Shown here: positions 1-5,678 of the stretch, in pieces
Layout: each line of letters starts with the position of its first letter
How positions within the stretch are numbered: position 1 is the stretch's first letter
Assembly (NCBI GenBank): GCA_964642165.1
Contig: CAZXOC010000363.1
Span: 1 to 6,459, forward strand
From: CAYRVX01 sp964642165
Lineage (GTDB): Bacteria; Planctomycetota; Phycisphaerae; SM23-33
Direction: 5' to 3'
Length of the DNA stretch: 6,459 bases
Notes under the pieces: model-generated
Told to the model about the DNA's origin: nothing
Seen by the model: the letters and a program-made list of their open reading frames with translations, nothing else
Database searches by the model: none
Program-made: the position numbers and the translations under genes

Positions 1-112
1 CCTCTGGGGGCGTTTCCAATGGTTCTCGTTTCCCAATTCCGCTTGTTGCGGCCGACCCGCCGGGCGGCGGATGGGCCAACTGCTTACTGCCCCGACGCAT
101 TCCTTTGTCCAT
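1..112 (-). CDS. Start of an unidentified protein, cut by the left window edge
   Basis: An open frame reads from an ATG at 112-110 on the minus strand to the window edge, giving 37 codons without a stop. It begins MDKGMRRGSKQLAHPPPGG and is Pro/Gly-rich and basic. No domain can be recognised in so short a piece. The start is supported by a perfect AGGAGG (minus strand, 122-117) four bases upstream, slightly closer than ideal. It lies 15 nt downstream of the stop of the sugar transferase, so the two are probably co-transcribed and the product may belong to the same polysaccharide pathway. A competing ATG at 116-114 meets a stop after ten codons and is unlikely to be used. The ORF is short, so it could be fortuitous; the good ribosome site and tight spacing are the main support. 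Confidence 0.45.
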   Translation of the reverse strand, partial: MDKGMRRGSKQLAHPPPGGSAATSGIGKREPLETPPE

Positions 113-127
113 GCATCCTCCTGCCCG

Positions 128-781
128 TTATCGGGCCTTGCGGTCCAAGAGCTTCGTGATCGTCCAGGCCAGGATCTTCAGGTCCTGCGCCCAACACATG
201 TGGTCGATGTATTCGGTGTCGGCCTCCAGCTTGTGCCGGAAGGCGTCGACGCTGGTGTCGTAGCCGTTGCGGACCTGCGCAAGTCCTGTGATTCCAGGCT
301 TTACAGTCAGGCGGTAGCGGACGTTGGGGTACTTGCTCTCCAACTCCGCCAGGATCTCCGGCCGCTCCGGGCGCGGGCCGATTAGCGACATGCTGCCCGC
401 CACGACGTGCAGGAGCTGGGGCAGCTCGTCCATGTGGCTGATCCGCATCCACCGACAGGCGGGGATGACGCGGGGATCCCTCGCGCTGGCCCAGACGGCG
501 CCGGAGCCGCTCTCGGCCCCGTCGTACATTGTACGGAACTTCAGCATCCTGAAAGGCTTGCCGTCCTTGCCGGCCCGGACCTGGCTGAAGAATACCGACC
601 CTTTACTGCTGAGCTTGATGATCGCGGCGCAGACGGCCATGACCGGCAGGGCGGCGATCAACGCCACCGCGCCGAGCATGATGTCCACGACCTCCTTGGC
701 GATGACATAATACCGCCGGGCGTAGTAGGCTAGGACTCCTACGCCACCGGTCATCGTCGCGATCGTAATCGGCTCCGGCAT
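128..781 (-). CDS. Initiating sugar-1-phosphate transferase (bacterial sugar transferase / monotopic phosphoglycosyl transferase, small form)
   Basis: The 217-aa protein belongs to the bacterial sugar transferase family, which moves a sugar phosphate from a nucleotide sugar to undecaprenyl phosphate at the inner membrane, the first step of EPS or capsule repeat assembly. Visible signatures are a basic residue and D33 before a hydrophobic segment at about 34-55 (re-entrant helix, with LP at 45-46 where many members have SP), the VFFSQVRAGKDGKPFRMLKFRTM block at 63-85 cited here by its ends, the catalytic Asp-Glu pair D118-E119 in MDELPQL, GPRPE at 135-139, KPGITGLAQV at 161-170, and the usual C-terminal D200-L201 region. 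Length fits the short single-domain form; the long N-terminal domain of WbaP/WcaJ types is absent. The ATG at 781-779 has AGAGGG nine bases upstream, inside a hairpin loop. The sugar substrate cannot be told from sequence. It is divergent from the export operon. Confidence 0.93.
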   Translation of the reverse strand: MPEPITIATMTGGVGVLAYYARRYYVIAKEVVDIMLGAVALIAALPVMAVCAAIIKLSSKGSVFFSQVRAGKDGKPFRMLKFRTMYDGAESGSGAVWASARDPRVIPACRWMRISHMDELPQLLHVVAGSMSLIGPRPERPEILAELESKYPNVRYRLTVKPGITGLAQVRNGYDTSVDAFRHKLEADTEYIDHMCWAQDLKILAWTITKLLDRKAR

Positions 782-810
782 TGCCTCTGGCCCTCTCTTT
801 TCCAGAGGCA
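782..810 (-). promoter_or_regulatory. Hairpin presenting the Shine-Dalgarno of the sugar transferase in its loop
   Basis: Positions 782-790 (TGCCTCTGG) and 802-810 (CCAGAGGCA) are perfect 9-bp inverted arms. In the minus-strand mRNA the 11-nt loop reads AAAAGAGAGGG, whose AGAGGG is the best ribosome-binding site, and the 3' arm ends exactly at the base before the AUG. The arms and loop are seen directly. That the fold affects translation, either by exposing the site or by restricting access to the start, is inference. Confidence 0.55.
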
Positions 811-828
811 GTGCCCCGGCTCCCGCTT

Positions 829-848
829 AATCCGGAAATCTCCGGATT
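829..848. promoter_or_regulatory. Palindrome with 8-bp arms; possible operator or leader hairpin
   Basis: AATCCGGA, four bases AATC, then TCCGGATT form a perfect 20-bp dyad. It sits 47 bp upstream of the sugar transferase start and about 30 bp before the plus-strand TATAAT box, a position suited to a dimeric regulator between divergent transcripts. It could also fold in the leader of the minus-strand mRNA. On the plus strand it is followed by only two more T and no gene precedes it, so it is a poor terminator candidate. No regulator family can be assigned. Confidence 0.4.
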
Positions 849-854
849 TTCCAA

Positions 855-884
855 TTCCCCTTGCCCGGGCCGTGCCCGTATAAT
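855..884 (+). promoter_or_regulatory. Possible sigma-70-type promoter driving the intergenic transcript
   Basis: A perfect TATAAT stands at 879-884 in otherwise GC-rich DNA. The best placed -35 is TTCCCC at 855-860 (18-bp spacer, 3 of 6 consensus matches); TTGCCC at 861-866 matches no better and leaves only 12 bp. There is no TG extension. Transcription would begin near 891, just before the hairpins at 897-981. The -10 is convincing, the -35 is weak. Confidence 0.35.
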
Positions 885-890
885 GCAAGT

Positions 891-981
891 GGCATTGGGC
901 GGGAGCCAAGGCTCCTGCCTGAATCCCAAGGCGGATCAGCGTCTCTTGCCGAAGGGTCTCGCTGATTCGCCTTCCTTTTTT
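891..981 (+). ncRNA. Candidate small RNA or attenuated leader (about 90 nt, two hairpins, intrinsic terminator)
   Basis: No plus-strand gene precedes this stretch, yet it has the parts of a complete short transcription unit. After the TATAAT box at 879-884 comes a hairpin with arms 897-906 and 911-920 (ten pairs including two G-U, CAAG loop), a short linker, and a 14-pair terminator stem (928-941 with 960-973) followed by six T. TTGGG at 895-899 could instead pair with CCCAA at 925-929, which overlaps both hairpins and offers an alternative fold. It may be a free-standing small RNA, or the start of a long leader of the export operon that ends early unless antiterminated. I do not recognise a known RNA family. 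The 5' end is estimated from the -10 box. Confidence 0.45.
928..981 (+). terminator. Strong rho-independent terminator
   Basis: AAGGCGGATCAGCG (928-941) pairs with CGCTGATTCGCCTT (960-973) over 14 positions, all Watson-Crick except one G-U, across an 18-nt loop. CC and then six T (976-981) follow. The polarity is plus only: on the minus strand the stem is followed by GGGATTC with no T tract. It lies about 740 bp upstream of the export lipoprotein gene and points toward it, so it cannot serve the minus-strand sugar transferase. Confidence 0.75.
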
Positions 982-1724
982 ACTTGTCTTGGTGCTCTCC
1001 GTTGCTCGCGCCCGCCACTAAGCGGGGCTTGCCGCGCATCCTTGAGTCGGGACGATCAGGGCGCTGGGCCTGCATTCGGTCCGCTAGCCGATAACGCCGT
1101 CTAGCTTCGCGGGAATCCCTTCCTAGCCGCAGGCATCCACCCCTCGCAGCTCCCTTACCGAAACCTCCGCTCGACGCGAGCTGTCGTGGTGGAACGACTT
1201 CCCATGCCCTGGGTCGTCCTTCTTTACAAGGGTCAAAGTGTACACCCACTTCGCCCCGGCGCCAAGGGAAAAACCGGGCAGAATGGCAAAAAAAACGGCG
1301 GCTTTCTGGGGGGATTGGCGGGCCCCGTGACCCAGCCGCGCCCGGCCGGAAGGCGAGCGATCCCCGCCAAGGCACCGCCCGGGCGGGAAGAAGGCCCTTG
1401 CGGACCCGCCGCCCGAGGCGAATCTGTCGCGCGGAATGGCTGTAGACGCTTGCGAAAACGGCCGATAACGGTGACAGCGCCTCTGGCAGCCGATGGGACG
1501 CGGCGCGCCTTCTCCCCGCCGTCGAGCGACGGCGGACGGCCCCCGCGACGGCGAGTCAGACCGGCGGCGCTGTTTGACCGGCTGTTCCGCATACGGCGCC
1601 AGGGAGGGCCGAGAGCGCCTTGTTGATGAACGAACACGCGGCTCTTGTCGTACAAAGAGGTCGCGCTCGCCGTGTATCGTTACGTTGCGGCGATTCATCC
1701 TCCAAGGGCGAAAGGCGGACGACC
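982..1724. other. Long gene-free region upstream of the export operon
   Basis: No believable gene is present in these 743 bp. Overlapping open frames on both strands encode Arg/Ser/Pro-rich translations without domains and are products of high GC content. What can be seen is: a small inverted repeat GCTCG/CGAGC at 1169-1181, the 8-bp palindrome GTGTACAC at 1238-1245, runs of five and eight A at 1269-1273 and 1288-1295, and a 20-bp dyad at 1516-1535. I found no convincing sigma-70 or sigma-54 promoter for the operon. The TACAAA at 1651-1656 is a weak -10 candidate with no good -35. The length suggests a long 5' leader or a regulatory platform for EPS control. Confidence 0.6.
1516..1535. repeat. 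20-bp GC-rich palindrome (9-bp arms)
   Basis: CCGCCGTCG and CGACGGCGG flank a two-base AG centre, a perfect dyad 190 bp upstream of the export gene. As RNA it would form an 8-bp stem with a GAGC loop. No T tract follows, so it is not a terminator. The right half, GCGACGGCG (1526-1534), recurs directly at 1545-1553. An operator role is possible but unproven. Confidence 0.35.
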
Positions 1725-2759
1725 ATGATGCTGAACGGGATGACGCGGCGGATGATCCTGGCGGTGCTGCTGGCAGGGAGCCTGACGGCGGCCGGGTGCT
1801 ACGACGTCAACGAGGTCAAGGCCTTCCTTCAGCGGCCTCGTTCCCCTGTGTCGGGCCTGGAATACCGCGTGCTTCCTCCCGACATGATCTCGATCACGTC
1901 CACGCGTGTGCCCGAGATCAACAACTTCCAGAGCGCGATCCGGCCGGATGGCAAGATCAACCTCCCGCTGCTCGGAGAGATCTACGTGGCGGACAAGACG
2001 CCAAGTGAGATCGAAGCGGCGCTGACCGAGGCGGCGAAGGAGTACTACAAGGAGGTGGACGTGGCCGTCCAGGTCACGGGCTACAACTCGCGCAAATTCT
2101 ACGTATTCGGCCAAGTGTCCAGGCCGGGCCCGGTCCGATGGACCGGGTGCGACACGCTGCTGGACGTCCTGGCGCAGGCACAGCCCACGCCGCTGGCCTG
2201 GCCGGAGCGCATCGTCGTCATCCGCAGCGCCCGGCCGAACCAAGGCGGGTACCTCAGCCAGCCCTCGCTGAAACACCGGGTGCTGGGCGTGAACGAGTTC
2301 GGCCAAGACCCGAACGCGTTGGGGCCCGATGCGAAGGGATCGTCGGCCGGCAGCGGTCCTGGCCCGGCAGCGGAGACGCCCGCCACCAGGCCCGCGGACG
2401 CGTCGGACGACGGCAACAGCGCGCCGGCAGCCGCCGGCGAAGCGATGGCCTACGCCGACGCCGTTCCGCACAAGATGACGGTCAACCTGCTGGCCATGGT
2501 CCAGCACGGGGACATGGCCAACAACATCCTGCTGAAGCCGAACGATATAATCTATGTGCAGCCGAACCCGTTCGCGAGGGCCAGCCTGGCCATGGAGCGC
2601 GTGTTCATGCCCGTTCGCGCGGCGACCGATGGCCTGAGCGATCTGCGAGAGCTGCAGTATCACTGGAAATGGATCGAGGACGGCTTCCCGGCGGATCCAG
2701 AGGGAAGGCAGACGATCTACACGAGAGGCTCTGGCGGCGGCTTTACCCCGTCCAACTGA
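1725..2759 (+). CDS. Wza-like polysaccharide export outer-membrane lipoprotein (Poly_export and SLBB domains)
   Basis: The 344-aa protein is of the outer-membrane polysaccharide export family, whose members form the channel for EPS or capsule exit. A lipoprotein signal (TRRMILAVLLAGSLTAAGC, residues 7-25) puts the lipidated Cys at 25; Tyr follows, not Asp, which fits outer-membrane sorting. The Poly_export domain runs about 45-118, with YRVLPPDMISI, IRPDGKINLPLLGEI and the following helix. An SLBB fold starts at about 122 (FYVFGQVSRPGPV) and closes with NNILLKPNDIIYVQPNP at about 266-282. Between the halves, about 190-245 is a Gly/Ala/Pro-rich insert. The C-terminal 60 residues lack an obvious Wza transmembrane helix. 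I chose ATG 1725 (ATG 1728 is equally possible) because it gives a proper signal peptide and has AAAGG at 1711-1715; the open frame extends upstream to 1620 without a signal-like sequence. First gene of the operon. Confidence 0.9.
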   Translation: MMLNGMTRRMILAVLLAGSLTAAGCYDVNEVKAFLQRPRSPVSGLEYRVLPPDMISITSTRVPEINNFQSAIRPDGKINLPLLGEIYVADKTPSEIEAALTEAAKEYYKEVDVAVQVTGYNSRKFYVFGQVSRPGPVRWTGCDTLLDVLAQAQPTPLAWPERIVVIRSARPNQGGYLSQPSLKHRVLGVNEFGQDPNALGPDAKGSSAGSGPGPAAETPATRPADASDDGNSAPAAAGEAMAYADAVPHKMTVNLLAMVQHGDMANNILLKPNDIIYVQPNPFARASLAMERVFMPVRAATDGLSDLRELQYHWKWIEDGFPADPEGRQTIYTRGSGGGFTPSN

Positions 2760-2810
2760 CGCCGGATTCCGTGGCTCTCGCGGGGGCTGCTACGTGAGGA
2801 AGATAGCGCA

Positions 2811-4763
2811 ATGGCCGAACCATCCGAGAAGAAGAAGAGCCCGCGCGAGCTGCTGGGCATCGCCTTTCGCCACCCGATCCTGTTCTTCGTCGGCGCGGCG
2901 CTGTTTGCGTTCGCGGTGCTGGTCTACGCCCACTTCCGGCCGCTGGAGTACACGGGCACGACCGTCTTCGAGCGACGCAGCGACGCGGCAGACACTGGGC
3001 GCGTCAAGGGCGGGGCCGACTCCTACGCCACCTACAAGCTGAGCCTCATGCACGACCTGAAGGGCGAGAAGGCCGTTGAGGCCGTCGTCGAGGAGCTCGG
3101 CCTGACCCGCGGACTGCCGCGGAACTCCGAGGGAGGGCTGACGCCGGCCGGGAAGGTCGCCAAGCAGGGGCTGATCAAGAAGATCAGGGACGACACCGAC
3201 GTCAAGTGGGAGGTCAAGTCCGACTTCCTCGACCTGGTCTCCGTCAGCGTCACCGATCGGGACCCGAAGCTGGCGCAGCAGATCCCCAACGAGCTGGTGA
3301 AGAGCTACATCGAGGACGTTCACGGCAAACTCCAGGCCAATTTGACTGCGAGCCTGGATTTTCTGAAGAAGCAAACGGGGACGTGCCAGAGTCGGCTGAC
3401 CGAGTTGGACGCGAACCGGCTGGCCTTCGAAGCGGAGCACGCTCCTCTGCCCCTGGACAACCCGGCGAGGCTCGTGGAGCGGATCGAAACCGCCGAGGCG
3501 AGGCTGGCTGACCTGCAAGGTCAGAAGCAGACCGCGGAGGTGCGCCTCTGGGCGGCGGAGAAGAGGTTCGAACAGCTCGCGAGGAGCTTCCCGGAGCACG
3601 TCAGGGCCTTGGCGTTCGGGCCGACAAGCCGGCCGGCCGGTGAGGCAACCACTCGCCCGACGACCATGCCCGGGGCCGAGTTGCCCGACACCTCGCCAGG
3701 ACCGTCTCCAGCCGCCCAGCAGGAAGGCGGGCCAAGCACTGGGCCAGCAGCCGTGGCCCAGACGCAGCCGGCGACGCAGCCAAGCAGCCAGCCGGCCTCT
3801 CCGGCCGATGCGCCCCTGTACTACGTCAAGTCGCCCAACCCGGAGTACCAGCGGCTGGAAGGGCAACTCCGCCAGGAGAAGGACCGCCTCGACCAGGCAA
3901 AGATCTTCGCCGGCATGAAGGAGACGCATCCCACGGTCAAGGCGCTGCTGGCCAAGATCGGCCGACTCGAGGAGCTCATCCAGGAGACCCCTCGCGAGAT
4001 CGATCTCCCCGTCCACCGGGCGGGGCCCCCTACGACGCCGGGCTCTCCCCCGGCCAATCCCAACGTCGATTCGCTTGCGGTCACTGCGCTGACCGACGCG
4101 AGAACCAACTGGGAACTGGCCAAGCGGGAAGTCGAGGACCTCTCGCGGGCCGCTGAGCCCCTGGCAAAGAGGCTCGTGGAGCTCCGGGCGCTGGAGGCGG
4201 AGTTCGCCCCGAAGGTGCAGCAGTACCGGGAGATGAATGAGAAGATCAAGAACGAGCAGGCCGAGCTGGCGCGCTGGGAGAAGCGCATGATGGAGGTGCA
4301 GACGGCCCTGGCGGCGGAGCTCGCCAAGCGACGGACGCACCTGCAAGCCGTCCAGGCGGCCCAGGAGCAGCTCAAGCCCTCTTCGCCCAAGCTGCTCTAC
4401 GTCCTGGGATTTGCCATCGGCGGCGGGCTCGCCTTCGGCGCGAGCCTGGTCTTCCTGGCCAACATGTTCGATCGCACGATCTCGACGCCGGAGGACGCAG
4501 CGGAGCACTTCGAGCTTCCCGTCCTCGGCGTGATCGGCGAAATCATCACCAACAGGCAGCGAATGCTCCGGAAGCTGCGGCGAAAGGTGTTCACCCCTGC
4601 CGTGGCGTTCGTGATGCTCGCCCTCGTGGCCGTCGCCGCATTCAGTATCTTGCTGCGCCTGGAGTACCCGGACTTCTACGGCCAGTGGACGAGCGACCCC
4701 GTCGCGTTCGTGTGGACCAAGGCCCAAGAAATCGCCGGCGAGGTATCCGCGCTGTTCTCCTGA
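2811..4763 (+). CDS. Wzz/Wzc-like chain-length determinant (polysaccharide co-polymerase) without kinase domain
   Basis: The 650-aa inner-membrane protein resembles polysaccharide co-polymerases that set chain length and link polymerase to exporter, of the kind in exosortase-linked EPS loci. A basic N-terminus precedes TM1 (about 22-42) and a Wzz-type periplasmic start. Coiled coil spans about 160-262, a Pro/Thr/Ala-rich linker about 267-333, then coil again (about 337-395, with NPEYQRLEGQL and HPTVKALLAKI), a second Pro-rich piece (about 400-420) and a long coil to about 520. TM2 is about 527-549, followed by the cytoplasmic STPEDAAEHFELPVLGVIGEI segment given here by its ends (about 556-577). 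A third hydrophobic helix (about 593-615) and a 35-aa tail follow. There is no Walker motif; the kinase is encoded separately two genes on. It is longer than the roughly 500 aa usual for such proteins because of the linkers and the extra tail. GAGGA at 2796-2800 supports the ATG. Confidence 0.88.
   Translation: MAEPSEKKKSPRELLGIAFRHPILFFVGAALFAFAVLVYAHFRPLEYTGTTVFERRSDAADTGRVKGGADSYATYKLSLMHDLKGEKAVEAVVEELGLTRGLPRNSEGGLTPAGKVAKQGLIKKIRDDTDVKWEVKSDFLDLVSVSVTDRDPKLAQQIPNELVKSYIEDVHGKLQANLTASLDFLKKQTGTCQSRLTELDANRLAFEAEHAPLPLDNPARLVERIETAEARLADLQGQKQTAEVRLWAAEKRFEQLARSFPEHVRALAFGPTSRPAGEATTRPTTMPGAELPDTSPGPSPAAQQEGGPSTGPAAVAQTQPATQPSSQPASPADAPLYYVKSPNPEYQRLEGQLRQEKDRLDQAKIFAGMKETHPTVKALLAKIGRLEELIQETPREIDLPVHRAGPPTTPGSPPANPNVDSLAVTALTDARTNWELAKREVEDLSRAAEPLAKRLVELRALEAEFAPKVQQYREMNEKIKNEQAELARWEKRMMEVQTALAAELAKRRTHLQAVQAAQEQLKPSSPKLLYVLGFAIGGGLAFGASLVFLANMFDRTISTPEDAAEHFELPVLGVIGEIITNRQRMLRKLRRKVFTPAVAFVMLALVAVAAFSILLRLEYPDFYGQWTSDPVAFVWTKAQEIAGEVSALFS
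3761..3781 (+). repeat. Short tandem repeat within the chain-length protein linker
   Basis: GACGCAGCC occurs at 3761-3769 and again at 3773-3781, a 12-bp period encoding TQPA-type units, and CAGCC motifs continue to about 3797. It marks the middle of the Pro/Thr/Ala-rich linker and suggests growth by replication slippage. Confidence 0.45.
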
Positions 4764-4782
4764 GGCAACGCACCGTTACTTC

Positions 4783-5676
4783 ATGTACTTGGAATTCTAC
4801 AACTTGCGAGAGTTTCCCTTCGCCCTCTCGTGCGACGAGCGGTTCTTCTACGAGAGCACCGTCCACGCCGAGGCGTTGGCCAACATGGTCTACACGGTCC
4901 AGCAGCGCAAGGGCATGGTCCTGGTGACGGGCGAGGTCGGCGCGGGCAAGACGTTCCTGTGCAACATGCTGGCCGCCCGCCTCGGCCCAGGCTGCACGAC
5001 GGTGACGGTGGCCAACCCGCCGCAGTCCGGCAAGCAGCTCCTCCGCGCCGTGGCCACCCGCGTGGGCGTCAACGTTCGCCCCGGCAGCGACAAGCTGGAA
5101 CTGATCGACGAGCTTCAGCAACACCTCGTGCGGATGCACAACCGCGGGCGGCTGGTCGCGCTGCTGCTGGACGAGTCCCAGGACCTGTCCGGCGCTTCGC
5201 TCGAAGAGCTCCGCCTGCTGTGGAACTGGGAGGCCCAGGGCCAGCGGCTCGTGCAGATCGTCCTGGCCGGCCAGCCGGAGCTTCGCGACAAGCTCCAGGA
5301 ATCCCGGTGGGAGCCGCTGCGGCAGCGGATCGTCCTGAGCTACCATCTCGGTCCGCTGTCGGCCAACGACACGGGTCGGTACATCTCCCACCGGATCGGC
5401 GTGGCGGCCGACGACGGCTGTGCGGTCGAGTTCACGCCCCAGGCCAAGGCCGACATCCATGCCGCGACCAACGGCATCCCCCGATTGATCAACATCCTCT
5501 GCGACAACGCCCTGCTGATCGGGTACGCCAGGGGCGTGCATGCGGTCGACAGTGCTGCCATCATGGAAGTGCTGCGAGACATGACCTGCTGGGGACTGCG
5601 GGTGCCCAGCGAAACCACGCCGGTTGGTTCCTCGCGAACCGACGCGGCAATCGAAGGCAAGATAGGAGGCTCCTAG
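4783..5676 (+). CDS. ExeA/GspA-like AAA ATPase of the exosortase (PEP-CTERM) EPS-locus type
   Basis: The 297-aa protein begins MYLEFYNLREFPFALSCD, the typical opening of the ATPases called putative secretion ATPase, PEP-CTERM locus subfamily, relatives of ExeA. Walker A is GEVGAGKT (50-57), Walker B LLLDES (127-132, D130-E131), sensor 1 lies in IVLAGQPEL (159-167), an arginine-finger-like LRQRI is at 179-183, and sensor 2 is GIPR (231-234). No transmembrane segment or peptidoglycan-binding domain is present, so it is probably cytoplasmic. The family is a regular member of EPS and exosortase loci and is thought to energise assembly or export, but its reaction partner is not established. It starts 19 nt after the chain-length stop with no close Shine-Dalgarno (only GAGG at 4762-4765, 17 nt away), which suggests translational coupling. 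The conserved MY.EFY.LRE opening fixes the ATG. The tail beyond about residue 265 is unremarkable and hydrophilic. Confidence 0.9.
   Translation: MYLEFYNLREFPFALSCDERFFYESTVHAEALANMVYTVQQRKGMVLVTGEVGAGKTFLCNMLAARLGPGCTTVTVANPPQSGKQLLRAVATRVGVNVRPGSDKLELIDELQQHLVRMHNRGRLVALLLDESQDLSGASLEELRLLWNWEAQGQRLVQIVLAGQPELRDKLQESRWEPLRQRIVLSYHLGPLSANDTGRYISHRIGVAADDGCAVEFTPQAKADIHAATNGIPRLINILCDNALLIGYARGVHAVDSAAIMEVLRDMTCWGLRVPSETTPVGSSRTDAAIEGKIGGS
5664..5669 (+). promoter_or_regulatory. Ribosome binding site fixing the GTG start of the kinase
   Basis: A perfect AGGAGG lies nine bases before GTG 5679 and within the last codons of the ATPase gene. It decides the start in favour of this GTG over the in-frame ATG at 5700, and supports tight co-expression of the two genes. 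Confidence 0.8.
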
Positions 5677-5678
5677 CC

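Noticed and set aside
123..136. GCCCG-TTAT-CGGGC hairpin over the sugar transferase stop codon as a terminator, and CCGATAACG copies at 1088 and 1462 as a repeat family
   Set aside because: The stem has only five pairs and no T tract on either strand. Nine-base matches are expected many times by chance in a window of this size.
1288..1295. Eight-T tract on the minus strand as a terminator
   Set aside because: No complementary stem precedes it on that strand.
1437..1453. Sigma-54-like promoter, TGGC ... TTGC
   Set aside because: There are 12 bases between the GG and GC pairs where sigma-54 promoters need 10, so the fit fails at the decisive feature.
1123..1698. Minus-strand frame of 191 codons in the intergenic region with GGAGG directly before its ATG
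   Set aside because: The GGAGG touches the ATG with no spacer, and the translation is Arg/Ser/Pro-rich with no domain. It overlaps other open frames of equal quality on both strands, as expected from GC-rich noncoding DNA.
1620..1724. Upstream extension of the export lipoprotein to a TTG at 1620
   Set aside because: The added 35 residues are Arg-rich and would bury the lipoprotein signal peptide inside the protein. ATG 1725 gives a normal signal and a spaced AAAGG.
2790..4727. Very long antisense frame (645 codons) opposite the chain-length gene
   Set aside because: It is the mirror of a gene with strong GC bias at third codon positions. The translation is Leu/Arg/Gly/His-rich without motifs, while the plus strand has clear family features.
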